DNA of 64,000 nt from Cycas panzhihuaensis (taxonomy: Eukaryota; Cycadophyta), in NCBI GenBank assembly GCA_023213395.1, contig CM041465.1, positions 193,633,741 through 193,697,740 on the forward strand. Direction: 5' to 3'. Numbering within the stretch: the stretch's first letter is position 1; each line of letters opens with the position of its first letter. This document shows, in pieces, positions 14,058 through 25,507 of the stretch. The notes beneath the pieces were generated by a model. The model was not told the DNA's origin. It saw only the letters and a program-made list of their open reading frames with translations, and made no database searches. A program made the translations under genes and the position numbers.

Positions 14058-14599
14058 GCAATGGTTCCCCAATTTGGGCTTTTACGAATTACTATGAATG
14101 CCAGACAAACTATTATGCAGAAATGCATGCTATGCTTAAAGCCCTAGATCAAGCTGTTGAAGGAAATATTCAGCGTTTGGTAATAGAGGGGGATTCAAAG
14201 GTTGTGCTAAATACGCTGAAAGGTGAGGCCCTTCTAGACTGGAGATTCCAGCCCCTTTTCAATGATGCCAAAGAGCTCATTAAGGGTCTGGCAGAAGTTC
14301 GTATAAGGCATACCCTGAGAGAAGGAAACAAACCAACTGACTTTTTGGCAAACTGGGGAGCAAGGCACAGGAAGGGTCAAGTGTGGAAGAGTGATTTCCC
14401 TAGGGACCTCATGGTTCTGGTAGAGAAGGATATGATCTGTAATAGCTAGCCGTGGGGCTTATCCCAGCATTTAGCTCTCTGGCCTAGACCATGGGGCTGT
14501 CACGGTCATATAATACTTGGTAGCACAAAATTTCCTGATGTAATAGGTTGTGGGATCCTGTTCAAACCCACTATAAATTCATTTTATCTTACCAAAAAA
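14058..14599 (+). mobile_element. 5'-truncated plant L1-type LINE, 542 bp
   Basis: Contains the last part of ORF2 (RNase H domain), a 3' UTR homologous to that of the longer LINE at 16915-19934 (shared TAGGTTGTGGGATC and TTCAAACCCACT), and a short A tail (TTACC then A's). It is flanked by a perfect 17-bp TSD, the signature of target-primed reverse transcription. The open frame is undamaged, so this is one of the youngest insertions in the window. Confidence 0.92.
14060..14449 (+). pseudogene. LINE RNase H domain, 5'-truncated
   Basis: Encodes the C-terminal RNase H-like domain (RVT_3 type) of plant L1 ORF2. In frame from the insertion edge: SPIWAFTNYYECQTNYYAEM with the catalytic Glu in AEM; LVIEGDSKVVL with a catalytic Asp; and GNKPTDFLANWGA with the last conserved Asp. 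The first catalytic Asp lies upstream of the truncation and is missing, so the domain cannot be active. No stop interrupts it up to TAG at 14447. An in-frame ATG at 14123 opens a 108-codon frame, but the homology starts earlier, at the element edge. There is no promoter of its own; this is a dead-on-arrival copy. Confidence 0.9.
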
Positions 14600-14616
14600 A
14601 ATATTAAAACCAACTT
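14600..14616. repeat. LINE target-site duplication, right
   Basis: Exact second copy of the 17-nt target site; the interrupted LTR resumes after it. Confidence 0.9.
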
Positions 14617-14641
14617 TCTATTAATTAAAAGTATCACTTCC

Positions 14642-14664
14642 TAATAATAATAATAATAATAATA
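14642..14664. repeat. TAA microsatellite
   Basis: About seven TAA units inside the family H LTR. Confidence 0.85.
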
Positions 14665-14700
14665 AAATTAACTTCTAATAAAATATCAACTTATCCTCAA

Positions 14701-16349
14701 TCAAATAAGATCATTACATATCTACTAAAAAAAACTTATAGAAATAGGAACCTAATGTAGAATATCTTACTGAAAAACTCTCAAAATAACTTATGAGATA
14801 ATTAGAATTAGATTATACCATTTTTAGCTAGTTACAACACGTTGTTTATTTATGAATGAAACTATATAGACGACAGGTTTATAAGGCTATAGTAAATGCA
14901 TCTCTCGTAAATGATTTGTTATGAGGGTAAAGATAGTTGTGGTCAATCAATAAGTGGATCACAAGAAGTTTAAGACTATGAGAACATCTATATGTATTAT
15001 TATCATGATTATTAGGGAAAAGGTAATGATACTACCATCAACACATACTTCAAAGTGGGATATAAAAAGGGAGAAGGAGGATATAATAAGGGATTATTAA
15101 TTCCATATTTAACCATTTAATCATTTTTTAGAGCATTGCATATTCTTTTAAGAGTTTTAAGAATAAAGATTAGGGGGAAGGATATGTAGAATAATTTTTC
15201 ATGTTGTATTAAGAGAACATTTTTTGGAATAAACCCTAACTAGAATCCATATCCAATAGAGCTAAGTTATAATGTCTTTTGGTACTTAATAGAATAGAAG
15301 ATATGAAGTGCATGTAAGATCTCCTACTATTGAGACATTTTCTATATATTTAGAGTAATTTATTATCCACTTAATATAATTTATAGATATCTTCTTATTT
15401 TGTATAAAATCTAGTTTCTTTTAGTATTCCTAATGAATGAAGAATTGTACATGTTTCTTTGTTATACATGTTATGAATTTTAAGCTAGAGTATTATTTGA
15501 TGGTAAACATATTAATGTGTATAGCTTAATCTAGTTCTTGATGATCTCAACAATACAAAATTTATATGTTTATTTCTCCCACATGATTCATCTACCTTAG
15601 TTGATGTTAATCTTTTTTATTATTATTTTCATTATTTAAATACATAATTACTAAAATTTTTACCTCTTCATGTTATGAGTAATTCTTGGCATACACTCAT
15701 AAACTACTTGTGATAAAAATAATGCGTAATTTTCTTTGTAAGTCCTCTTATAGCTATATATAAATAAAGGAAACTTCTTCTACCTAAGTGGATGGCCTAA
15801 TGTCCTCTTAGTTACATCTATGAAGTCATATCTTAGAAACTCATAAACATAATCAAATTATCATCTCACTCTAGTTACACTACAGAGGGCCAATAGGTAC
15901 TTAAGATATTCTTCCTACATTATCCATAAAGTTACTTATAAATTTTTGATACCTTACATCCATAAGTGATCATGATAAATAAGGGGTAAAAATCTATACA
16001 ACAAGGCAAAAAAGATGTGACCATTCAAAATAGAGAGTAAAATGAAGTCTAAAATAATGCTAATATTTAGCTAAATTGAGAGCCTAGAATGATAAAATTT
16101 TAAAAATCAAATAAATAAAAGAACATAATATATATCACTTTATAATATAAAATATATATGATGGTTATTTATGTTATTTTTCCTTTTAAAAAGTTGTTGA
16201 AGTGTATGTGATACCCTCAAAAGCTATCCAATTATAGAGGCAGGATAAGTGGGCTTATATTTTTGTTCTTATTCTTTATGTGTTAACTCTTTATTATAAA
16301 GGAGAAGTGATGGGATCCTAATATAAAGGCTAATCCTCATGGTGGAAAT
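14701..16349. other. no gene seen
   Basis: AT-rich sequence between the two H-family LTRs. No coding motif, LTR edge or PBS could be recognised. Confidence 0.4.
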
Positions 16350-16490
<141 letters not shown>

Positions 16491-16897
16491 GATTTTATGG
16501 TTTCTATATTGACTAATTTATCTAAATTTATTATTATCTAAGTCTTCATCTTAATGATTAATTCTTATTGTTAAGGAAGACTAATACATAAGAAAATCAA
16601 ATAATCAAACCAATTATGATTCCTTAGTCTCCATTTCATCTATAGTTGTAGGTATATGCTGGGTTTCATATGAAAAAATTCCTATATAAGAGAGGTTTCC
16701 TAGTTGTTGATGATTGATTATTAACTAAATTTCCTAGTTTATCCAATTTAGAATAACTACAATATTAATATTACAAATTAGGGTAGTTAAAATTATGATG
16801 AATTCTTCACATACTTTTCACTTCATAGTTATTATGATATAGCTAAGAAGAAATTAAATGTGAAGTGATCCTAAATTGGATATGTTTCTATAAACAT

Positions 16898-16914
16898 AAG
16901 AGAAAATTGAAATA
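16898..16914. repeat. LINE target-site duplication, left
   Basis: AAGAGAAAATTGAAATA; matches 19935-19951 with one T/C difference in 17 nt. Confidence 0.88.
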
Positions 16915-19900
16915 GGAAGAAGTTAGGAAGGCTCTTTTCAGCATGAAGAGAGACAAAGCTCCGGGCCTTGATGGATTTCCCATAGGGTTTTTTCAGGAGT
17001 TTTGGGACATTATCAAGGATGACCTTATGGAAGCTCTACATGAGTTCTATGTAAATAATAAGATTCTGTAGGAATGGCAGACCACATTCCTCATTCTCAT
17101 CCCTAAGAAAGATGGGGTGAAAAGAATGGAAAAGTTTCACCCCATTAGTCTCTGCAATGTTAAATACGAGATTATAACCAAGGTCTTGGACAATAGACTA
17201 AAGAAAATTATGCCAAATATTATCTCCCAAAATCAAGACGGTTTTCTCCAGGGAAGACATATCTATGATGGTTTCATAGTAGTTCATGAAACAATTCATT
17301 CAGTTACGGAAAGGAAGGAGCCTGCAATGCTCATCAAGATTGACCTCACTAAGGCCTTTGATAGGGTCTCCTGGGAGTGCCTTCTAGATTGTCTAGAGGC
17401 ATTTGGATTTGGGGAACCTTGGCAAACTTGGATTAAGCTTTGTATAGGCAATCCACAATTCTCAATTATTATTAATAGTTCATCTTCTAGCTTTTTCCCA
17501 GGCTCTAGGGGGCTGAGACAAGGTGACCCTCTCTCTCCCTTCCTATATATAATGATGGCTAAAATATTGGGTAGAACTTTGGAGTCAGCTAGAAGGCAAG
17601 GGATTATCAATGGCATAAAACCGACATCAGGGGTGGACAATGCAGTCCATCACTAATTCGTGGATGATAATATCTTCTTAGGGAAGGCTGCCATAAGAGA
17701 GGCATCTAAATTTAAGGAGATTTTGGGACACTTTGAGAGGGCTATGAACCAGAAGATAAGTTTGAATAAGAGTAATGTCTACTTCATAAATACCCTAGGC
17801 TATACCCAAGGTAAGATTAGCAAGATTTTAGGGATAGGTATTAAGAAGCTCCCCACAACTTACCTTGGATTGCCTCTCTTCGTATGTAAGATGACCAAGG
17901 AAATGTGGAATCCCTTCATTGATAGAATATAAAGGAAGTTGGATAGATAGAAAGGTACCCTCTTAAGCCTCGTGGGGAAGCTCTAGCTAGTGGCTTCTAC
18001 ACTTTAGAGCATCCTAGTCTTCTGGATGTCCATCTTCAAAATACTGCCTGGAATCTCAGACATTATCGAAACTATCTAGAAGAGATTCCTCTAGTCAGGG
18101 GTAGGGAATAAAGATAGGATACATTTGGTGAGCTAGAGTAAAGTTTGTACTCTGAAATGGGCTAAAGGTCTCAATCTCAGAAGGATTCCATCTTTTAATG
18201 TTGCTCCCAGGGCCAAGATGGGCTGGTGATTAATCAAAGGGGAAGAGCGACTGTGGGAGAAGATTCTATCACAAAAATATCTTCAAGGTGGCTCTCTCGT
18301 AGAAAACATTGCCTCACCAGTGGCCTCAACTATCTGGAGGAGTATTCTAAAAGCTTAGAAAGCTATCAGAGAAGGCCTGAAATGGAGATTGGGAGATGGT
18401 AACTCCATTAGGTTCTGGGAGGATGCGTGGTGTTATGACAAGAATCTAAAGAAATACCCTGATCTGGCTCCTATCCAGGGCCCCTATATTAGGCATTATG
18501 GAGTACACATAAAAGACTAGTGGACTAGGAATGGAAGAAATAGAAGTTGGAGAAATTTTGAGGAAATCCAGGATGAGCAACCTTTGCAAGAGGGGCTTTA
18601 CAAAATCAAAAGGATCCTGGGAAAGAGTTATATCCCTAGGATGCCTTCGCCAGATTCAGTTATGTGGCCCTTGAGCTCATCTGGGGATTACACCACCAAA
18701 CAGGGGTACCACTACTTATGTCTAATGAGAGGTGACCAAAGGAATCAAATATTAGAAGGCATTTGGAAGCTTCCTCTTATACCCAAGATAGTAGTTTTTT
18801 GGTAGATCTGTTTAGGGAATAAAATATTTACCGTAGATAACCTAAAAAAGAGAGGGTTCCACCTGCCCGATAGGTGCATACTATGTTGCAAAGAAGAGGA
18901 ATCCATGGATCATATCTTCCTTGGGTGCTCATTCTCAAGGGAGGTATGGAGGATGCTGCTGGATAAACTGGAGGTGTGCTAGACCTTTTCGGAAAAGGTT
19001 GTTGATCTATGGCTTGCTTGGCAAAGCCCGTTTAGAAGTAAAATCTTAAGTTGTATTTGGAAGAGCACACTATCGATACTAGCGTAGAATATATGGAAGG
19101 AGAGAAACTGAAGAATCTTCTAGGGGAATCATATGGACCAGTATGCCACCTTTAATAAAATTTGTATGGACATCAGGGAAAATGTCAGAAACACCAAGGA
19201 GAAGCATACAACCCTGACTGAGAATAGGATTCTACTTAAGTAGGGCATAGAACCAGTATATGAGGTTGTAAAGGCCAGATGTAGCAGCTGGATGCCGTTG
19301 GTAGGGCCCTGGCTTAAAATCAACTTTGACAGTGCTTCAAAGGGGAACCCTAGAGAAGCTGGGCGAGGGGGAATTTATAGAGATAATAATGTCTCCCCCA
19401 TTTGGGCCTTTGCAGACTACTATGAGCACCAAACGAACCACTTTGCAGAAACACACACTATGCTAAAATCTCTTGATTTAACCCTTGAAGGAGGCATTCG
19501 ACGACTAGTAATTGAAAGAGACTTAGAGGTGGTCATAAATTCTCTAAAAGGCGTGGCCCTCCCAGACTAGAGATTCCATCCCATAATCAAGGATGCTAAG
19601 GAGAGTATTAAGGGACTAGTAGAAGTATGTATAAGACACACATTGAGAGAACATAACAAAGTTGTAGACTTTTTGGCAAACTAGGGGGTGAGGCATAAGG
19701 AAGGCGATGTGTGGAGGCATGACTTTCCTAGGGATCTTATAGTTTTGATAGAGAAGGAAATGGTCTGAAGTAGCTAGCTGAGGGGCTTGTCCTAGCAATG
19801 TAATTCTTCCGCCTAGACTGTGGGGATGTCATGGTCATCTTTGACTTGGAAACCTAAAGCATATTGATGTACTAGGTTGTGGGATCTTATTTCAAACCCA

Positions 19901-19934
19901 CTCATAATTCAATTTTATCTTATCAAAAAAAAAA
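16915..19934 (+). mobile_element. 5'-truncated plant L1-type LINE, 3.0 kb
   Basis: Begins inside the reverse transcriptase N-terminal region (no ORF1, no endonuclease domain) and runs through RNase H and the 3' UTR to a poly-A tail at about 19924-19934. The 17-bp TSD fixes both ends. The 3' half is homologous to the 542-bp LINE at 14058. Confidence 0.93.
16916..19768 (+). pseudogene. LINE ORF2: reverse transcriptase and RNase H
   Basis: One reading frame (codons from 16916) can be followed for about 2.85 kb with no frameshift I could detect, broken by about twenty nonsense codons. Reverse transcriptase motifs in order: KRDKAPGLDGFP; HPISLCNVKYEIITKVLDNR; DLTKAFDRVSWECL; GLRQGDPLSPFLYI; and the catalytic FVDD at about 17660. 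A zinc-knuckle-like CILCCKEEESMDHIFLGC follows near 18880. RNase H begins near 19300 with NFDSASKGNP, then FAETHTMLKSL, then LVIERDLEVV and VVDFLAN, keeping the catalytic acidic residues. Most stops are TAG where the family has Trp or Gln. The protein would nick-prime and copy LINE RNA at the target; this copy is dead. Confidence 0.93.
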
Positions 19935-19951
19935 AAGAGAAAACTGAAATA
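19935..19951. repeat. LINE target-site duplication, right
   Basis: AAGAGAAAACTGAAATA, directly after the poly-A tail. Confidence 0.88.
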
Positions 19952-20235
19952 AAATTTCAATAGAAGCTCCTAAGAGTCAAATGGTAAAAAGATCCCAAAT
20001 AGATTAACTTCCAAAAGATAAAATGGATGCTTTATAAAAGAATGATAATTCTCTATTTACAGGTGCTAAAATTTACCACCTTTAAAAAATTTGACTTCTT
20101 AATAATAATAAAACTAACTTACAATGATAATAATAAGATACCTACTTCCCTACTAATAATAAAACTAACTTCTAATAGTTTTGTGCCCAAATTCCATAAT
20201 TGAATTTGTTCACAACATAATGGCTCCAAATGTGA

Positions 20236-21084
20236 ATGAGATGGTTACTTATATAGATTTCATAATTTCATACAAGTGATAAATTATAGGGTAATGGCTG
20301 ATCTATCACTTCTATAACCAATATTATTATACAACCTTCAAAAGTAATTAATATTACATCTACTATACATATGGTTTTATGATATGACTATTAAATACTT
20401 ATAGAATAATCATAATAAGGAACAAGCATTAGAGTTAAAGTTATTGAATGATTTGGAATGGCACAATTGATCCTAGTAACCCTTCATTAATAGTGCATTG
20501 TATCACTTTTTGTTTTATTATGATAGTATCCACATGAATTAAAAGAGTAGAAGCTTGGTTGGTAACTCTTATTATTTTTTAATTAAATATAATTATATCT
20601 TATGCATTTACATCTTTAACCTTTTTGGTATTGAGAAATAGTTTTCTTTATTCAAGGTTTCCTTATAAATAATTCTTCACTTCTATAGTTATACTACATT
20701 TCATAATATATTTATTGAGCATAAAAGAGAATATGGGTATGTATATAAGTTATTTATTCATCAAATTTATTTTAGAAAGGGCATATCAAAGATGTTCTCA
20801 GGTTGAATATTTGATGAAGAAGAATCAACTATGATTTTCGTTATTACTTATTACAAAATAATAGGTAGAGGTGTAAGTTATAATTTCTATAGCATAAGTT
20901 ATAGATCTATAATAAATGTTTAGAATAAGGAAAGTTGGATTTGGCAAGATATACTTTCTTATATAATTTAGATGTTATAATTTAAAAACATGTTTAATTA
21001 TATGACTAATGATGAACTAGGGTTTAATAGGGTAGGGCTATGATATTTTGGATTTACATCTACATATTCCTTTACCTTAAGGCA
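20236..21084. other. no gene seen
   Basis: AT-rich sequence without recognised coding motifs. Confidence 0.4.
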
Positions 21085-21290
21085 TTACATAATTAACATG
21101 AATATAAAGTAAAGAAAGCACCGTTAGACTTAATCATCACCACAAGACATGAAGATTTATATATGAAAAACCCATTATGGGAAAAACCATGGGAGAAGGT
21201 GGAGTTAGGATACTAATAAGGTTTATATATCTAAGTCTCGAACCTTTCTCCATTTCTCAAGTGGTAAGTGTATATTAACTACCATGCATT
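21085..21290 (-). mobile_element. inverted fragment of an F-family LTR
   Basis: The reverse complement matches 48284-48470 of the complete F LTR, including the stretch CCTTCTCCCATGGTTTTTCC and a following AATGGGTTTTT. It lies just upstream of, and opposite in orientation to, plus-strand F sequence. Confidence 0.65.
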
Positions 21291-21339
21291 AATTAACATA
21301 TGAATGTAAAGTAGGCTTTAATAGGAGCTTTTGAATTAA

Positions 21340-21701
21340 TTTGATGGTTAACCAAATGTTGATCATCCAACTTAATATTGATTAAAAGTCACCATACAGG
21401 TGAAAATATGGAGACGTATATAGAACACTTCATATATGTAGATTTTAAATAGGTTAATGCTTGATGGAGATAAGCATATCATTACAAGTTACGTATAAGA
21501 TATAGATACAATTATAGGATATAGGTTATTTACAGGATATACGATATAGGATATAGTTATAGATTACAAGCTATTTATAAGTTATAAGTGATACTGCATA
21601 TAGGATATAAGATACCATTACAAGCTATAAGTTCCAACATATAAGATGAAGACTTGAAAATTTTAGATCAAGATTCAAGGGCATTAAACATTATGGAGGG
21701 G
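21340..21701 (+). mobile_element. F element, 3' internal end (copy 1)
   Basis: Homologous to 47790-48115. Both end in a purine tract (ATTATGGAGGGG here, ATTATGGGGAGG there) directly before the LTR. It holds degenerate GGATATAG/ATTACAAGC repeats and no coding motif. This is the non-coding tail of an LTR element. Confidence 0.6.
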
Positions 21702-21744
21702 TGTTAAAATATAATGTTTAATATGGGTTCATTATACATATGTA

Positions 21745-21749
21745 CTTCC
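21745..21749. repeat. TSD of element E, left
   Basis: CTTCC; the right copy is CTTCT at 39974-39978. The uninterrupted F LTR near 48169 reads ACTTCCCACTATTC, an empty-site paralogue that supports the boundary. Confidence 0.75.
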
Positions 21750-22100
21750 TATTAACATGGAAATTGTTTGTTAATATACTAAGTTAATTTTCATGTGGTT
21801 TAACTAATGGTGCTTAGTGAAAAGATGTGAGATATTTAGAGGGTCACAATCCTTATTAGGTGACACCTCTTGAAAGGATATATATATATCCTAGAGCCCT
21901 TGTATTTTTATATATCAATTAGTATGTAATCAATATGATCCAAAAGGATATTTTGTGGTGGGTTTTTTCTCAAAAGGGTTTCTTGCGTAAACCCTATATA
22001 CTATGCATAAGTATTCTATATTTATATTTATATGCTTACTGTGTATGGTTAAAGATTCTACAGATAAGAACATACATGTATGACTTGATATTCCTAAATA
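21750..22100 (+). repeat. 5' LTR of E
   Basis: Starts TATTAACATGG and ends CTAAATA. Both LTRs now begin TA and end TA rather than TG...CA, which fits transitions or an unusual terminus. It shares TTTAACTAATGGTG and GGATATATATCC-type segments with the 3' copy. Confidence 0.8.
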
Positions 22101-22112
22101 TGGTATTAGAGC
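22101..22112 (+). promoter_or_regulatory. PBS of E, tRNA-iMet
   Basis: TGGTATTAGAGC directly after the LTR, one C-to-T from the initiator tRNA-Met site. Confidence 0.8.
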
Positions 22113-23560
22113 CATAAGATCCTACATAGTTGAGGATGAATGTTGAAGAAAGTAGTGTGATCATTAGTTGTCAGGTGAAGCCATCAAACCCAAGAAATAT
22201 CTTAAGGGTCTATCAACTCTAACAACATGTAAAAGTAAGCATAGCAAATCAATGGTGATTGGGGCAATAAAAATCACTAATCAACAAAAAATAAAGGTTA
22301 GTTGTGATTAATATTCAAATATGCAGGCCACAAATATGGAAAGAGGTGGCTCATTGGAGATCATATGAAATAGGTTGGTAAATAAACATATTATTAGAGA
22401 TAATAGAAGTACATATCCATGGGGATCAAATAATATTAAGTATATCCATATTTATATATATATAAGTTAGTTATTTCCTCAGTAAAAGCATTATAAAATT
22501 CAATGAAAATAGGCCTATTTTACTACCTTTTACTATTAAATCTCCTTTTCACACCTATGGACATGATTGGAGCTATGTATTAGTATTTGTTTGTCTATAT
22601 ATAAGTGTTGGATTGCATGTATAACAATAGTAAGTGTTAACCTTAATATCAAAAGTTATTTTATTAAATTTTGGCACCCTTATTTGAGTTTGGGTCTTTA
22701 TTTCCGCACTGTATATGTGAAATAAACCTATAAAAGACATGGAAATATTATCTAGGCTCTTATTAAGGTGGTTGGGCTACATCTAGAAGATCCTTACTAG
22801 TCATAAGGGCAGGAGGAGTGCACAAAGGGTCGAGCAACCTATGTTAGTCATGCGAATGTCATGACATTATATATTCACTCAAGAAGGTTAAAAGGATATC
22901 AAAGGGTGTATTTTTAATATATTTAATCTTATTAACCTTTGTTTAACCTTATAACATGTCAATCTTTGATATTAGACATGTGTGTTAAGTGATATAAGGC
23001 ACAAGCATATTAAAATGCTACACCTTTTAGAATATACCTTTTGGCATATTCCCTCCCAATGTAACTTTATAAAAAGGCCCTTTTTTACCATTGATACATA
23101 AGATATTGCATAGTGTGAAGATATTTGAAATATTATCAAGTCATTTTGAGTGTTATTCAAGGATATTTATTGTGATTTCTAACTTAGAGATTGTGTCTTA
23201 TCACTGTGAGATAATTTCCTTGGTCCTTGGAGTAAAGTCTTAAATATTTCATGTGATTTTTTAAGGCTTTTTGCACACTATTAAGAATATTTTAAGTCCT
23301 TTTATGAGGGGAAAGCAATCAGTGAGTTACCCAAAGTATGCATAGTCATTATTTGGGGCTCCCCGAGAGTATGTGCTTGAGCTAAAGGAGGCCAAAATGG
23401 TGCAATTTTATTTGGTAAGTTTGTAAGACCTTCATTTGGTATTGTTTGAACCATGTTGAAGCTTGTATCTCAAGATGGATTGTGTGTTATCGAAGGTTAT
23501 CTTCAACAACAATAATTTTAGCGAGTAGAAGGCCAACATAGAGCTTGTTTTAATGGTGAA
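22113..23560 (+). other. E leader and unrecognised 5' region
   Basis: Longer than a normal copia leader. The gag start should be near its end, but no clear gag frame could be read. It may contain another, unrecognised insertion. Confidence 0.35.
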
Positions 23561-23565
23561 CCAAA
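23561..23565. repeat. TSD of element D, left
   Basis: CCAAA, identical to 36183-36187 on the other side of D. Confidence 0.85.
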
Positions 23566-23982
23566 TGTTGGAGTTAATCATCATCACTCCACTCCCACCT
23601 TTCTAACTAGGATTATACACCTTATCAACTTCAATTTAGATATGTGATGCTCAACATGTCAAGGTAATTTAAGGTAAGTTTAACTTTGATTTATGTTAAG
23701 TTGAGTTAGTTTCATTTGAGTTAAGTTAATATTATTTTATTATTATTTTGAATTCAGGGGTTAAGGAGTTTCCCTCCTCCCCCAAATTATAAATATTGAG
23801 GGGAGTACAACTCTGGTGTCTTTAGACACCGCCCTCATTTAGGAAATTTATAATGCTTGCTTCTCACAATGTAATAACTACAATGGATTTTTAGTTTATA
23901 CTACATTAATATATTGCAATATTGATCTATGCGATTTTATTCTATGTTATACCCTATTCTCTTGCAAATATATTTTCCTTCA
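23566..23982 (+). repeat. 5' LTR of D
   Basis: TG...CA ends. Differs from the 3' LTR mainly by transitions plus one 5-nt indel. Confidence 0.92.
23788..23795 (+). promoter_or_regulatory. TATA box in D 5' LTR
   Basis: TATAAATA, preserved at the same place in the 3' LTR (35988-35995); the likely U3 promoter. Confidence 0.6.
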
Positions 23983-23984
23983 TT

Positions 23985-23996
23985 TGGTATCAGAGT
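23985..23996 (+). promoter_or_regulatory. PBS of D, tRNA-iMet
   Basis: TGGTATCAGAGT, two nucleotides past the LTR end; 11 of 12 match the plant initiator tRNA-Met site. Confidence 0.85.
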
Positions 23997-24383
23997 GAGT
24001 TTTTGCTGATATGTGAAGTTTTTCAAAAAAATAAGAAGATTTTGAGGCAGATATATTGAAATATTCTTCATTACAATATTGAGCAGCCATAGGCTCAAAT
24101 CTAAAAGCTCAATATATGAATGACATTTTCTTTCTATTTTTGAAAACATTTTGAAATTTTTTATAAAATCTAGAGTACTCAGCTTGGGCACCTTCAATAG
24201 ACTTCTTTGGCTCAAATCTAGAGCTTACATAAGTGATTTTATGTTAGTTTTAACTCTATGCTTCTCAAGTATTGACTTCTCTCACAAAATCCACCAAATA
24301 CTTAGCTGATACCATTAATAGATATCAAGAAATTTGTAAGGTGGATGTCGCATTAACCTACTGTAGCCTCATTTTTTAAGCTA
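23997..24383. other. D leader, no gene seen
   Basis: No coding motif. Minus-strand frames are open in places, but I recognise no protein. Confidence 0.4.
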
Positions 24384-24635
24384 TTATATAGCCTTTCTTC
24401 CTGAAGATTTGCTTGAGAATAGTCTTTGAAGGCCTGAGCTTTGTAATGAATATTTTGAGAAAACTGGGCTGTTGATTAAGCCTTTGTAAAACTCATTATT
24501 ATGACACAAGCTTCTTACATAGCTTGAACTATTTTGCTGCCAAAATCCCTCAACACAACCAGTAGGCTTCCCATCTATCTTCACATAGCTCATTGATGAA
24601 GAATAATACTCTAAAAAATATAGTTTGTAGGGCAT
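24384..24635 (-). pseudogene. unidentified fragment, possible captured exon
   Basis: An 83-codon open frame on the strand opposite to D. The product has a Ser-rich, Arg/Lys-containing C-terminal part with the phrase GLQRLFSSKSSGRK, which resembles the presequence region of plant mitochondrial proteins. It lies on the same strand and in the same element as the Pol theta fragment, so it could be another piece of captured host gene. I cannot name the parent. A chance open frame is possible. Confidence 0.3.
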
Positions 24636-24800
24636 GAGTATTTACAGAAGTTGTTTTTGAATCAAGCAACTATTATAGAATCAGATGATCCAAGAAGCAT
24701 AAAGAAAGAGAGTAAACTTTTAATTGTATATATATAAGTGCGAGAGAGAATATCAATCACTGAAACATTTTTTTTGGATGCAATTGAGGTAATCGCCTCC

Positions 24801-24805
24801 TTGCA
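24801..24805. repeat. TSD of element A, left
   Basis: TTGCA; the right copy at 31237-31241 is TTACA, one G-to-A transition apart. Confidence 0.75.
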
Positions 24806-25146
24806 TGTAACATAACCTCACCTTTTCTTAGCAAAAGGGAACCACTAACAAGTAAGGATTAAGGGGTTTAGTAAGTTATGTATATGGACCACTAAGTCAT
24901 CCAATAAGATGTAAGGCCGCTAGGGCCACCAATAGAATCATTAAGGATGATGACCCTTACTTGTATATTTAAAGGGTTAAACCACTCATAATGTTATTAA
25001 GGATGATATCTTGAAAGGAGAAAGTACTTCGGTACTCATTTTGGTGATTCATTTTCTATGATCCGCTTGTGCATTCATGTTATTTGGCTTTATTTTCTGC
25101 TAATTATCACTTCTACGAGCCCTGGTTTCTGAGAAGGAATGGTCCA
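24806..25146 (+). repeat. 5' LTR of A
   Basis: Starts TGTAACATAACC and ends GGTCCA. A possible TATA element, TATATTTAAA, lies near 24965. Confidence 0.95.
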
Positions 25147-25148
25147 AG

Positions 25149-25160
25149 TGGTATCAGAGC
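25149..25160 (+). promoter_or_regulatory. PBS of A, tRNA-iMet
   Basis: TGGTATCAGAGC, a perfect initiator tRNA-Met primer site, two nucleotides after the LTR. Confidence 0.95.
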
Positions 25161-25422
25161 TATGTTCGCGATCATGGGAAGCTGCCCAAAATAGTAATTT
25201 TTTTTTTTCCTATACGATTAAGTACTCTCTCTACCTAGGCAGAGATTAAGAAAAGAACTTCACTCAGTACTCTCTCTAAGAAGATTAAGGAATGATAGCA
25301 AGATAGATTAGAGGTCACGAAGCGAAGGGGAATTTTGACCTTCAGGTACCACAAGCAATTTATTTCTTCTAAACTTAATTCAATTTTTAAGCTTTCTTTT
25401 TCTGCATTGGGTTATATTCCAA

Positions 25423-25507
25423 GGGTAGATAACACCCCTGGGCGACTACCCTTTGTGTCCTCTCCCACCTCTCCTTTCTGGGTAGATAACACTACTAGGC
25501 GGCTACC
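25423..25507 (+). promoter_or_regulatory. tandem leader hairpins of A
   Basis: Two stem-loops: GGGTAG (25423-25428) pairs with CTACCC (25446-25451), and GGTAG (25481-25485) pairs with CTACC (25503-25507). Each left arm is followed by ATAACAC. Equivalent hairpins occur in elements B and C. Leader position suggests a packaging, dimerisation or translation role; function is inference. Confidence 0.5.

Larger units (their letters stand above)
13804..14700 (-). mobile_element. LTR of family H, copy 1 (5' LTR, split by a LINE)
   Basis: The edge at 13806 is fixed by the adjoining PBS. The sequence shares its start (TGAAGTGATCCTAAATT), a TTATTTATAGGTGCC-like segment and a TAATAATAAAACTAACTT-like segment with the copy beginning at 16861. 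It is interrupted at 14058-14599 by a LINE. The outer end near 14.7 kb is approximate. Confidence 0.6.
16861..20235 (-). mobile_element. LTR of family H, copy 2, split by a LINE
   Basis: LTR sequence at 16861-16914 resumes at 19952 and runs to about 20235. It starts TGAAGTGATCCTAAATT as copy 1 does, but no PBS adjoins the edge, so it is a 3' or solo LTR. AATG flanks the left edge, and AATG also follows a possible right edge (GGCTCCA), but the TSD is too short to be sure. Confidence 0.55.

Noticed and set aside
17296-17640. 114-codon frame on the minus strand
   Set aside because: Shadow of the LINE reverse transcriptase on the plus strand, which carries all the conserved motifs.
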